Positions 8,311 through 17,700 of a DNA stretch of 64,000 bases are shown here, one piece after another; position 1 is the stretch's first letter, and every line of letters starts with the position of its first letter. The position numbers and the translations under genes were made by a program. Below the pieces are notes generated by a model. The model saw only the letters and a list, made by a program, of their open reading frames with translations, had not been told where the DNA came from and searched no databases. The DNA lies in NCBI GenBank assembly GCA_963695705.1, contig CAVOHB010000009.1, positions 744,001-808,000 of the forward strand. The letters are read 5' to 3'. The DNA is from JBKPNJ01 sp963695705 (GTDB lineage: Bacteria; Actinomycetota; Actinomycetes; Propionibacteriales; Nocardioidaceae).

Positions 8311-8964
8311 TCAGGGTTCTGTCCGGGTGACCAGCTGCTGCAGGGCGTCGACGACCTCCGCATCGGAGGTCTGCGAGAAGTCCCGGTAGAACGGGCCGAT
8401 CGCCAGGAACGGCTCGGGTGTGTGCAGCAGCACAACATCGTCGGCCACACCGCGCAGACGCTCCGGCGTGTCCGCGGGTGCCACCGGAACAGCCACCAGG
8501 ACGCGGACTGCTCCGCGAGCGCGGGCCGCCGCACAGGCCACCCGGACGGTGGAGCCGGTGGCGATCCCGTCGTCCACGACCACCACGGCGCGGTTCGCCA
8601 GACTCACCGGTGGCCGGTCACCGCGGAGTAGGCGCAGTCGCTGCCGCAGCAGGTCACGCTCGCGCCGCTCCACCCCCGCGAGCACTTCGGGGGTCACGCA
8701 CGCGGCCCGGACGACGTCCTCGGACACCAGCCGAACGCCGGCCTCCGCGATCGCGCCCATCGCAAGCTCGGGCTGTCGGGGAACCCCGAGCTTGCGGACC
8801 ACGAGCACATCCAGCGACGCTCCAAGCGTGCGCGCCACCTCAACGGCCACGACGACCCCACCGCGGGGCAGGCCGAGCACGACCAGGTCGTCGCCCGCGA
8901 GGTCGGCAAGCCGCGCGGCAAGAGCCCGCCCCGCCTCGGTCCGGTTCGCGAACAGCGTCGACAC
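8311..8964 (-). CDS. Phosphoribosyltransferase-family protein
   Basis: A 217-aa protein with the type I phosphoribosyltransferase fold. The PRPP-binding loop 'VVVVDDGIATGST' lies near residues 126-138, and the N-terminal strand-loop 'VLGLPRGGVVVAVEVA' is typical of the stand-alone family annotated only as 'phosphoribosyltransferase'. The base substrate is not known. In related proteins the domain is often fused or linked to a hydrolase. It lies 11 bp downstream of the MBL hydrolase gene and is probably co-transcribed with it. Confidence 0.85.
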   Translation of the reverse strand: MSTLFANRTEAGRALAARLADLAGDDLVVLGLPRGGVVVAVEVARTLGASLDVLVVRKLGVPRQPELAMGAIAEAGVRLVSEDVVRAACVTPEVLAGVERRERDLLRQRLRLLRGDRPPVSLANRAVVVVDDGIATGSTVRVACAAARARGAVRVLVAVPVAPADTPERLRGVADDVVLLHTPEPFLAIGPFYRDFSQTSDAEVVDALQQLVTRTEP

Positions 8965-8975
8965 CGGGTGTCAGC

Positions 8976-9626
8976 TCACCCGTCGATCGACTCTTGCGGG
9001 GCGAGGTGTGCGAAGCGGGGCCCGTACGCATCGGCGATGCGACTCACGTGCGCCTCGACCATGCCCAGGCCGCGGTCGTTCAGCAGGCCGTCGTGGATCT
9101 GAACCGCCCGGTCGGGTCTGACCGCGATGAGGAAGTCGAGCACTTCGGCGATCTTGGACCAGGGGGCGTGGATCGGCAACAGCAGCGTCGGGACGTCGAC
9201 GTCTGGGACGGCGAACGAGTCTCCCGGATGGTAGACCGACCCGTTGACCAGGTACGCGACGTTGGCGACCACCGGCACCTGCGGATGGATCAGCGCGTGC
9301 TGGCCGCCGAACGTGCGGACCGCGAACCCCGCCGCGTCGAACGACCCGCCCGGCTCGATCGTCGTCACGCCATCCCCCAGATCGTCCAGGGACGACGTGA
9401 CCGAAGACGGCGCCCAGACCCGCAGGCCCGGGTTCGCGCCGACGGCCTGCCGCACCGCGTCGGCGTCGATGTGATCGGGGTGCTCATGCGTGATGAGAAC
9501 CGCATCGGCTCCCTCGAGGGCGACAGCCGCCTCGGAGAGGGTGCCCGGGTCGATCACGAGGACTGCACCGCCGTCCTCGAGCCGGATGCAGGAGTGGCTG
9601 AACTTGGTGAGCTGCATGTCCGCCAT
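8976..9626 (-). CDS. MBL-fold metal-dependent hydrolase
   Basis: A 216-aa metallo-beta-lactamase-fold protein of the UPF0173/YtnP-like short type. The metal motif is 'ITHEHPDHID' (HxHxDH) near residues 46-54. It starts with 'LTKFSHSCIRLED', typical of the group, and has a later conserved histidine in 'LLPIHAPWS'. It likely hydrolyses a small phosphodiester or lactone, but the substrate cannot be read. It is followed closely by the phosphoribosyltransferase gene and preceded by the class V aminotransferase gene, all on the same strand. Confidence 0.85.
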   Translation of the reverse strand: MADMQLTKFSHSCIRLEDGGAVLVIDPGTLSEAAVALEGADAVLITHEHPDHIDADAVRQAVGANPGLRVWAPSSVTSSLDDLGDGVTTIEPGGSFDAAGFAVRTFGGQHALIHPQVPVVANVAYLVNGSVYHPGDSFAVPDVDVPTLLLPIHAPWSKIAEVLDFLIAVRPDRAVQIHDGLLNDRGLGMVEAHVSRIADAYGPRFAHLAPQESIDG

Positions 9627-9668
9627 CCCACCACATCGCCGGTGGGCGCACCCGCCGCCGCGACCCGC

Positions 9669-10871
9669 TCAGCGGAGAGTGGCGAGGACCTCGAGCAGCC
9701 GGTCGACGTCGTCAGGTCCGTTGTAGTGCACGAGTCCGGCGCGAGCCGCAGACCCCGTGTCGCGGATCCCGAGCAGACCGGTCAGCTCCCACGCGTAGTT
9801 GTGACCATGCCAGATGTTGACACCCGCATCGGCGCATCTCCTCGATACCTCGGCCGGGGTATGGCCGTCGACGGTGAAGTACGCGGTCGGCGCGCACCGC
9901 ACCGGTGAGCCGATCCGCTGGACGTGCCGCATCCGTCCGAGCCCGTCGGTCAATCGGGTGAAGAGCCCGGTCTCGAAGTGCTCCACCGCCGCCATCGACA
10001 CCTGGAGTCGCTGCCGCCGGGTGCCGCTGGCGGTGCCGTCCAGCCCGGCCAGGTGGTCGACCGCAGCCACCAGGCCGGCCAGGTCGGCGAAGGGTAACGT
10101 GCCTCGCTCGAACCGCTCGGGAACCGTGTCCGACGAGGAGGCGAGCTTGTCCGGCCAGAGGTCCTCGAGCAGGTCCGGGTCGGCGATGAGCGCCGCCAGA
10201 TGCGGACCGCTCCACTTGTACGACGAGGTGACGAACAGATCCGCCCCGAGTGCGGACACGTCGACCGGACCGTGCGGAGTGGCGTGCACGCCGTCCACCA
10301 TCAGCAACGCGCCGGCGCGGTGCGCGCGATCCGCGATCGCCGCGACATCAGGACGAGTTCCCACGACGTTGCTGGCGGCCGTCACGGCCACCAGCCTGGT
10401 CCGGTCACCGAGGACGTCGTCGAATGCTTCGGCGGGCAGCTCGCATGCCGGGAGCACCGGGTCCACCCAGCGGACGGTGACGCCGGTCCGCTGCGCCCAC
10501 TGCACCCACGGTCGAACGTTCGCGTCGTGGTCGAGGCGGGTCAACACGATCTCGTCACCGGGCGCCCAGCTCCGCGCCAACGCGGTGGCGATCAGGTAGA
10601 CGAGGCTGGTGGAGTTCGGCCCCAGGACCACGCCGCCGGGGACACCCCCGACCAGGTCCGCGACCGCCTCGCGCGCTCCCGCGACGATCACGTCGGACCG
10701 GTCCGAGGCTGGAAAACCTCCTTGCGCGTTTCCCAGGCCGGCGGAGTAAGCCGCGGCGGTGGCGTCGATGACGGCAGTGGGCACCTGCGTTCCGGCGGCG
10801 CCGTCGAGATAGGCGGACCCGTCGGCCAGCGCCGGATAGCAGGCGCGGATCCGCGCCAGGTCGTAGGGCAT
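9669..10871 (-). CDS. Cysteine desulfurase-like class V aminotransferase
   Basis: A 400-aa PLP enzyme of the CsdA/SufS-like class V group. The N-terminus 'AYLDGAAGTQVPTAVI' is the usual first strand-turn. 'DGVHATPHGPVDVSALGAD' holds the PLP-binding aspartate and histidine, and 'TSSYKWSGPH' holds the Schiff-base lysine. The family member annotated 'cysteine desulfurase-like protein' often lacks sulfur-relay partners, and none is seen here. The actual substrate is uncertain. It is the first gene of a same-strand run with the MBL hydrolase and phosphoribosyltransferase genes. Confidence 0.85.
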   Translation of the reverse strand: MPYDLARIRACYPALADGSAYLDGAAGTQVPTAVIDATAAAYSAGLGNAQGGFPASDRSDVIVAGAREAVADLVGGVPGGVVLGPNSTSLVYLIATALARSWAPGDEIVLTRLDHDANVRPWVQWAQRTGVTVRWVDPVLPACELPAEAFDDVLGDRTRLVAVTAASNVVGTRPDVAAIADRAHRAGALLMVDGVHATPHGPVDVSALGADLFVTSSYKWSGPHLAALIADPDLLEDLWPDKLASSSDTVPERFERGTLPFADLAGLVAAVDHLAGLDGTASGTRRQRLQVSMAAVEHFETGLFTRLTDGLGRMRHVQRIGSPVRCAPTAYFTVDGHTPAEVSRRCADAGVNIWHGHNYAWELTGLLGIRDTGSAARAGLVHYNGPDDVDRLLEVLATLR

Positions 10872-10919
10872 GTCCCGAGGCTAGCCAGCCGACGGCCGGG
10901 TGGCTTGACCGGGTCATCG

Positions 10920-11162
10920 CACATGTGTTCGAATGCAAGGACATGCGATGGGACACCCAAGCACCGACCGCGACCGACGATGCGGCGCTCCCCGGCCTGA
11001 CCCGCATCGCGGGGTTGGTGCGGAGCGTCGAGGCCCCCGAGTTCGCCGGCGTCACATTCCACGAGGTGCTGGCCAAATCGGCTCTGAATCGAGTGCCTGA
11101 CGCGTCCTCCATGCCGTTTCGGTGGACCGTCAACCCATGGCGCGGCTACACCCACGCGTGCG
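10920..11162 (+). pseudogene. Truncated upstream copy of the radical SAM gene 5' end
   Basis: About 243 bp repeats positions 11999-12237 with only about six differences. It covers the 5' flank, start codon and first ~70 codons of the radical SAM gene. Homology stops just as the iron-sulfur motif begins: the first motif cysteine (C69 in the full gene) is a tyrosine here, and reading then runs into unrelated sequence to a stop at 11248. The product would lack the whole catalytic domain. It may still be transcribed because the 5' flank is copied too. Confidence 0.85.
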
Positions 11163-11288
11163 CCTACCTACGCGAGATGCGCTGGCCCTGTCACGTGCCT
11201 CAGTACACGATGCTCCCCCGGGCGCGCCCTTGCGCTGAGCCCGGCTGACATGAAAGGGTCGCGGGGCCAACCAGAGAGGCGGACGCGC

Positions 11289-11552
11289 ATGCACGCAGTG
11301 GTTGTCAAGGTAACCATCCACGATCGAGAGGCAGCCGAAGCGGGGCTGCACGCCAAGGTCATCCCGGGTGTGTCGCAGGCCCCTGGGTTCGTCGCCGGGT
11401 ACTGGACCCACAAGGACAACACGGGATTGGGGATGGTCGTGTTCGAGTCCGAGGATGCCGCGACCGGGGCGAGCGAGATGGTCCGGACAGCGCTCCCCGA
11501 CAGCGTGACGCTCGAAGACGTAGAGGTCCGCGAGGTCGTCGGACACGCCTGA
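11289..11552 (+). CDS. Small ABM-like (dimeric alpha+beta barrel) protein
   Basis: An 87-aa protein with the ferredoxin-like beta-alpha-beta pattern of the antibiotic-biosynthesis-monooxygenase (ABM)/YdhR group: 'VVVKVTIHDREAAEAGL', then a helix, then 'APGFVAGYWTHKDNTGLGMVVFE'. Such proteins dimerise; some are haem- or quinone-active, many have no known substrate. The ATG at 11289 is chosen because the family fold starts there; 13 in-frame codons lie upstream. It sits between the two copies of the duplicated radical SAM 5' end, so it may have arrived with that event. Confidence 0.7.
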   Translation: MHAVVVKVTIHDREAAEAGLHAKVIPGVSQAPGFVAGYWTHKDNTGLGMVVFESEDAATGASEMVRTALPDSVTLEDVEVREVVGHA

Positions 11553-11998
11553 CGAGCGCACGGTCCGCCGAAGGTTCTGTGCGCCTGGCAGTTTCAACGC
11601 ACTCGGCCCGTTGTCATGCTCTATCGGATGTGACTTGCAGTAGGTTCAGCGCCGTCCGGCGACGACTGAGTAGGTATGCGCCTGGTTTCGCCAATTACCC
11701 TCACGCGGGCGCGCGGGTTCGCGTGGTATGCCGAGGGCTGTGTCCTGGTCGGCCCTACGCTGCCGCGCATGTCGGAGTCAGCCAGTCCCTGCTCGACATG
11801 GCCGGTGGGCCATGTCGACCGACACCTCTCGTCGTCGACTGCATCGAGGTGGATGACGATGCCAAGGCCACCCTTGAGCTGTACCGGCGCCGTGACCCTG
11901 TGGACGCGCTCGTCCCCATCGACTCGACCTCAGCCTAGGTCCAGCACTGTCCCCGGCAACAAGCTCCGCGTCTGCCTGCCCACTTGACCCTTGTTCGT
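11553..11998. other. 446-bp stretch without a recognisable gene
   Basis: Overlapping frames in both directions have weak codon bias. One plus-strand frame ending at 11938 has a gene-like tail ('DDDAKATLELYRRRD'), but no start, ribosome site or family could be matched. It may be the eroded end of an inserted gene. Confidence 0.4.
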
Positions 11999-12237
11999 AC
12001 ATGTGTTCGAATGCAAGACATGCGATGGGACACCCAGGCACCGACCGCGACCGACGATGCGGCGCTCCCCGGCCTGACCCGCATCGCGGGGTTGGTGCGG
12101 AGCGTCGAGGCCCCCGAGTTCGCCGGCGTCACGTTCCACGAGGTGCTGGCCAAGTCGGCTCTGAATCGAGTGCCTGACGCGTCCTCCATGCCGTTTCGGT
12201 GGACCGTCAACCCATGGCGGGGCTGCACCCACGCGTG
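11999..12237 (+). repeat. Second copy of the 243-bp direct repeat
   Basis: This is the intact copy, forming the 5' flank and first ~73 codons of the radical SAM gene. The other copy is at 10920-11162. The two are direct repeats 1,079 bp apart, about 97% identical by eye. Confidence 0.85.
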
Positions 12238-13090
12238 CTTCTACTGCTACGCGCGCGGCAGCCACGCCTGGCTCGACCTCGGTGTCGGCACGGACTTCAA
12301 CACCCGGATCGTGGTCAAGACCAATGTCGGCGAGGTGCTGCGCCGCGAGCTCGCCCGCCCGTCCTGGCGGCGGGAGGCCGTGGCCCTGGGCACCAACACC
12401 GACCCCTACCAGCGCGCCGAGGGGCGATATCGACTGATGCCCGCGATCATCGACGCGCTGGCCGACTCTGGTACGCCGTTCTCGATCCTGACCAAAGGCA
12501 CGCTGATGCGCCGGGACCTCGCGCTGCTGGAGGCCGCCGCGGGGCAGGTGTCGGTCGGCCTCGGTGTGTCACTGGCGATCCTGGACCGGGAGCTGCACGA
12601 GAGCCTCGAGCCCGGCACGCCGAGCCCGCGGGCACGACTCGACCTGGTCAGGGAGATCACCGACCGCGGCCTGAGCTGCGGCGTGTTCGTGGCGCCGGTG
12701 CTCCCGATGCTGACCGACGGCGTCGACCACCTCGACCGGCTGCTGGCCGAGCTCGCCACCGCGGGAGCTACCGGAGTGACCGTGCTGCCACTGCACCTGC
12801 GCAAAGGAGCACGGGAGTGGTACTTCTCCTGGCTGCGCAGCAACCGGCCGGATCTGGTCGCGCGCTACGAGCGGCTGTACGCCCGGGGCGCCTACGCGCC
12901 CGACAGCTACCAGCGGATGCTGCGCGAACGGGTTCGCCCCTTGCTGGCGGGCCACGGGTTCGCGCGGGCTCCGACCCGCAGGGTCGACTCACACAGCGAC
13001 GAGGGCGACTACCCGTCGGGCAGCATGCCGCCCAACGCTGTCGAGGCTGACTCCGTCTGTGACGGTGCGAGGACGCCGACGCTCTTCTGA
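12020..13090 (+). CDS. Rv2578c-family radical SAM protein
   Basis: A 356-aa radical SAM enzyme. The 4Fe-4S motif is CxxxCxxC at C69, C73 and C76 ('RGCTHACFYCYAR'). It follows the family's 'GLVRSVEAPEFAGVTFHEV' N-terminus and precedes 'ALGTNTDPYQRAEGRYRL' and 'ILTKGTLMRRDLALL'. This order is that of the mycobacterial Rv2578c family, related to SplB-like photoproduct lyases; the reaction is not established. The ATG at 12020 gives the family-typical 'MRWDTQA' start. The gene's 5' end is duplicated upstream. Confidence 0.9.
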   Translation: MRWDTQAPTATDDAALPGLTRIAGLVRSVEAPEFAGVTFHEVLAKSALNRVPDASSMPFRWTVNPWRGCTHACFYCYARGSHAWLDLGVGTDFNTRIVVKTNVGEVLRRELARPSWRREAVALGTNTDPYQRAEGRYRLMPAIIDALADSGTPFSILTKGTLMRRDLALLEAAAGQVSVGLGVSLAILDRELHESLEPGTPSPRARLDLVREITDRGLSCGVFVAPVLPMLTDGVDHLDRLLAELATAGATGVTVLPLHLRKGAREWYFSWLRSNRPDLVARYERLYARGAYAPDSYQRMLRERVRPLLAGHGFARAPTRRVDSHSDEGDYPSGSMPPNAVEADSVCDGARTPTLF

Positions 13091-13124
13091 GCGGTGCATC
13101 GGTGCTCGGTGGCCCGGCCGCAGG

Positions 13125-13394
13125 TCAGTCCCGCACCTCGAAGCCCCCGATGCCCTCCGGCTCCTCGCTCTGGACGTCCACGCGCGAGACGTCCGCCTGC
13201 GCAGGACCCTCCCGGCACCAGTCGACGATCTCGTCGACCGCGCTCGCGTCGCCTTCGAAGACGGCTTCGACGGATCCGTCCGAGCGGTTGGCGATCCACC
13301 CCCGTACACCTAGGATCTCCGCCTCTTGCCGGCAGCTGTCCCGGAAGAAGACCCCCTGCACCCGGCCGTGCACGATGACATGGCGGCGGATCAC
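13125..13394 (-). CDS. acyP: Acylphosphatase
   Basis: An 89-aa protein of normal acylphosphatase size. It hydrolyses carboxyl-phosphate bonds in acyl phosphates such as 1,3-bisphosphoglycerate. Landmarks are 'VHGRVQGVFFRDSCRQEA', whose arginine is the catalytic phosphate-binding residue, and 'GWIANRSDGSVEAVFEG', which holds the catalytic asparagine. The GTG start at 13394 overlaps the upstream LtrA stop as GTGA, indicating translational coupling and supporting this start over in-frame codons further upstream. Confidence 0.92.
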   Translation of the reverse strand: MIRRHVIVHGRVQGVFFRDSCRQEAEILGVRGWIANRSDGSVEAVFEGDASAVDEIVDWCREGPAQADVSRVDVQSEEPEGIGGFEVRD

Positions 13395-14608
13395 GAGGAT
13401 GCACCAGCCAAGGCAAGGCGGTGGTCCACCGAGACGCCGAAGGCGATGAGCCCGGCCACTGGAAGGCTCATCAGCAGCACCGCCGCACCGACTGGCAGAA
13501 CCGTAGCGGACAACGCCGCCAGCAGGACCAGTCCGCCGGCTGGAAGTGCCTGCGCCGGCCCCGGTCGGTAGTCCCGCGAGAGCAGCACGTGCAGGACGGT
13601 GAGGATCTCCAGGAACATCACGGTGGGTACCGCGACGTCCAGCGCGATCGACAGCTCGGAGGCGGCGATGTGGTGCAGTCCCGCCTCCGCGGCCACCTCG
13701 AGTCCCGATCCAACCGCGGCACCGGCGGCGAAGATGCCGTAGTGCAGGTAGCCCCACACGAACCCGAGCTCCGGCCGCCGGCGCAGGTGCTCCCCCGCCG
13801 GTCGGAGGAAGTACAGCCACCAGAGTCCGAACAGCAGCACCAGCCCTCCCGCCGCGACCGCGGCCAGATCCGCCGTCAGCCCGCCGCCGGCCCTGGTCGC
13901 CTGGACCGCGTTGGTGGTGGCGGCGACGCACTCCCCCAGCACGATGATGGTGAACAGGCCGTAGCGCTCGGTGATGTGTTCGGGGTTCCACGGGGTCGGG
14001 CCCCTTCGCTCGGCGAGCGGTGGTACGAGCAACTCGGCCAGGACGAGCAGCACGAACGCCACCATCCCCGCCCGCTCCGGCAGCGCAAGTCGCAGCAGCC
14101 AGCCGGCCTGAACGACGGCGATCCCGCCGGCGAAGAACAGGGCGCAGGCCCGACCGGGCGGATCGGACCGGGCTGCCCGCAACCACTGCCCGATCATCGC
14201 GACGCGCATGATCACGTACCCGACCGTCACGGTCGCGAACTGCCTGTCCTCGAACGCTGCCGGCACCCCGGCCGCGAGCACGAGGACGCCCGCCATCTGC
14301 AGCAGGGTGAGCAGCCGGTAGGGGACGTCGTCGTTGTCATAGGCCGAGGCGAACCAGGTGAAGTTCATCCACGCCCACCAGATTGCGAAGAACACCATCA
14401 GATAGCTCAGCGTCCCGGACACCGGGTGCCCGTCGGCCAGGCTGTGGCTCAGCTCCGCCGCGGCCTCGGCGACGGCCACGACGAACGTCAGGTCGAACAG
14501 GAGCTCCAGCGCGCTCGACGCCCGGTCGGTCTCGGCGCGGTCACGTGGGCCCATAGCCCGCAACCAGCGGCGTGCGGTGACGCTGGCCCAGGACGCGCCG
14601 TCACTCAT
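13391..14608 (-). CDS. Low temperature requirement protein A (LtrA) family
   Basis: A 405-aa polytopic membrane protein with about ten hydrophobic segments. 'SALELLFDLTFVVAVAEAA' at residues ~32-50 and 'YFLRPAGEHLRRRPE' are typical LtrA-family positions, as is 'HITERYGLFTIIVLGE' with its conserved glutamates. The family is named from a Listeria cold-sensitive mutant; its biochemical role is unknown. The ATG at 14608 is chosen; 28 upstream in-frame codons look non-coding. It is divergent from hrpA (103-bp gap) and overlaps acyP by 4 bp. Confidence 0.88.
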   Translation of the reverse strand: MSDGASWASVTARRWLRAMGPRDRAETDRASSALELLFDLTFVVAVAEAAAELSHSLADGHPVSGTLSYLMVFFAIWWAWMNFTWFASAYDNDDVPYRLLTLLQMAGVLVLAAGVPAAFEDRQFATVTVGYVIMRVAMIGQWLRAARSDPPGRACALFFAGGIAVVQAGWLLRLALPERAGMVAFVLLVLAELLVPPLAERRGPTPWNPEHITERYGLFTIIVLGECVAATTNAVQATRAGGGLTADLAAVAAGGLVLLFGLWWLYFLRPAGEHLRRRPELGFVWGYLHYGIFAAGAAVGSGLEVAAEAGLHHIAASELSIALDVAVPTVMFLEILTVLHVLLSRDYRPGPAQALPAGGLVLLAALSATVLPVGAAVLLMSLPVAGLIAFGVSVDHRLALAGASS

Positions 14609-14711
14609 CTCCGCGGCTCCCGCACCGTCGTCGTGCCCCACGGCGAGCAGACTAGTGACCCGGGACGACCACGGCCTCCGGGCGGAGCCCACTGCCTATC
14701 CTTGTGCCGCG

Positions 14712-17700
14712 ATGTCCCGTTCCTCGAACGCCTCCACCGCCGAGCTGCGGTCCCGCCTACCTGCGCTGATGCTGCGCGACGAGCGGCGCCTGGGCCGCAG
14801 GCTCGAGGGTGTACGCAAGATGCACGGCGAGACACAGCGGCGGTCCGCCGTCGACGCCATCACCGCGGACATCGCTCGGGCCGAACTCCGCGTCGCCAAC
14901 CGGCGCGCAGCCGTTCCAAAGATCTCGTATCCGCCGGAACTTCCCGTCAGCCAGCTCAGGGACGAGATCCTGGCGGCCATCCGCGGCCACCAGGTCGTCA
15001 TCCTCGCCGGGGAGACCGGTTCGGGGAAGACCACACAGCTGCCCAAGATCTGCCTCGAGCTCGGTCGCGGGGTTCGCGGCATGATCGGCCACACCCAGCC
15101 GCGCCGGCTCGCCGCGCGCACGGTCGCCGAGCGGATCGCGGAGGAACTGGACGTGCCGCTGGGCGACGCCGTCGGCTACACCGTCCGCTTCACCGACCAT
15201 GCGAGCGACCGCACGATGGTGCGGCTGATGACCGACGGGATCCTGCTGGCCGAGATCCAGCGCGACCGCGCGCTGTCGGCCTACGACACGCTCATCATCG
15301 ACGAGGCGCACGAGCGCAGCCTGAACGTCGACTTCATCCTCGGGTACCTCAAACAACTCCTCCCGCGCCGCCCGGACCTCAAGGTGATCGTCACGTCGGC
15401 CACCATCGACCCCGCCCGATTCTCCCGGCACTTCGACGACGCCCCTGTGGTCGAGGTGTCGGGACGCACCTACCCGGTCGAGGTTCGCTACCGTCCGCTC
15501 AGCGACGAAGGCCGCGACGACGACTCCGAGGACCGCCCCGAGGACGCACAGCACGCCGGGCCACGCGACCGTACCCAGGCGATCCTCGAGGCGGTCGCCG
15601 AGCTGTCCGCCGAGGGGCCGGGCGACGTCCTGGTCTTCCTCAGCGGCGAACGCGAGATCCGCGATACCGCCGATGCGCTGATGCAGCTGCAGCTTCCCCG
15701 CACCGAGGTCACCCCGCTCTACGCCCGGCTCTCCGCCGGGGAGCAGCACCGGGTCTTCCAGCCGCACACCGGCCGTCGTGTCGTGCTCGCCACCAACGTC
15801 GCCGAGACGTCGTTGACCGTGCCCGGGATCAAGTACGTCGTCGACCCGGGCACCGCTCGAATCTCGCGGTACAGCCAGCGAACCAAAGTGCAGCGGCTGC
15901 CGATAGAACCGATCTCGCAGGCGTCCGCGAACCAGCGCAAGGGACGATGCGGCCGTACCTCGGACGGCATCTGCGTCAGGCTGTACTCGGCGGAGGACTA
16001 CGCCGCGCGGCCCGCCTTCACCGACCCCGAGATCCTGCGGACGAACCTGGCGTCGGTGATCTTGGCGATGACCTCGCTCGGCCTCGGGGACCTGGCCTCG
16101 TTCCCGTTCCTGGACGCGCCCGACCGGCGCAACATCAAGGATGGTGTCCAGCTGCTGCACGAGCTTGGAGCGATGGAAGCCGACCCGAAGAGCACGACCC
16201 GCAGGCTCACTCCGATCGGCCGCCGACTGGCGCAGATCCCGCTCGACCCGCGGCTGGCCCGCATGGTGCTCGAGGCGGACAAGCACGGCTGTGCACGCGA
16301 GGTCATGGTGATCGCGGCGGCGCTGTCCATCCAGGACCCACGTGAGCGGCCCGCCGAGAAGCGTCAGGCGGCCGACGCCAGCCACGCCCGCTTCGCCGAC
16401 CCGGACTCCGACTTCCTGGCGTACCTCAACCTGTGGAACCATCTTCGCGACCGGCAGGCCGCCCTCTCGTCCAACCAGTTCCGCCGGCTGTGCCGGACGG
16501 AGTTCCTCAACTACCTGCGGGTGCGGGAGTGGCAGGACGTCCACGGTCAGCTCAAGCAGATCATGGGCACGCTCGGTGTCTCCCGCAACCGCGAACCGGC
16601 CAAGCCGGACAGCATCCACATCGCGCTGCTTTCCGGCCTGCTGTCGCATATCGGGGTGTACGACGGCACGAAGCGGGAGTACGAGGGCGCCCGCAACGCG
16701 CGGTTCTCCATCTTCCCCGGATCGGCGCTGTTCAAGAAGACTCCCCGATGGGTGATGGCGGGCGAGCTGGTCGAGACGTCGCGGCTATGGGCACGCACCG
16801 TCGCGCGCATCGAGCCGGAGTGGGCCGAGGGGCTGGCACCGCACCTGGTCAGGCGCAGCTACAGCGAGCCGCACTGGGAGAAGAAGCGTGGGGCGGTGAT
16901 GGCCTTCGAGAAGGTCACGCTCTATGGCCTGCCGATCGTGACCGGCCGCAAGCTCGGCTTCGGACAGATCGACCCGGTGCTGTCTCGGGAGCTGTTCATC
17001 CGGCACGCGCTCGTCGAGGGCGACTGGCAGACCAGGCACCCGTTCTTCCACGAGAACCGGGCGATGATCGAAGAGGTCGCCGAGCTCGAGGACCGGGTTC
17101 GCAGACGCGATCTTCTCGTCGACGACGAGACCCTGTTCGAGTTCTACGACGAGCGGATCGGCCCCGACGTCGTGTCGGGTGTGCACTTCGACACCTGGTG
17201 GAAGAAGGCCTTTAGGAGCGACCCTGAGCTGCTGAACTTCGAGAGGTCGCTGCTCCTGCGCGAGGAGGCAGCCGAGGTCGACCCGGACGACCACCCCGAG
17301 GAATGGCATGCCGATGGCCTCGATCTGCCGATCTCGTACGCGTTCGAGCCCGGTGCCGAGGCCGACGGGGTGACGGTCGAGCTCGAGCTGGCCGACCTGG
17401 GCCGGGTCAGCGCGGAACTGTTCGAGTGGCAGATCCCGGGGCTGCGCGAGGAGCTCGTGACCGCTCTGATCCGCTCGCTGCCCAAGCAACTGCGGCGCAA
17501 CTTCATCCCCGCCCCGGATCGGGCCCGTGAGGTGCTGGCCCGCTTGCGGCCAGGCGAGAGCCCGCTTCTCGAGGCGCTCAGTCGAGAGCTGCTGCGAACG
17601 ACGGGGGTCCCGGTTCCGCTGAACGCCTGGCAGTGGGACAAGGTGCCGCAGCATCTGCGAGTCACGTTCCGGGTCGTCGGCGAGAGCGGCGAGACGATGG

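Noticed and set aside
13421..16345. A 974-codon plus-strand open frame over ltrA and hrpA
   Set aside because: It runs antisense to ltrA and out of frame over hrpA; its product is arginine/proline-rich, as expected from GC-rich shadow frames.
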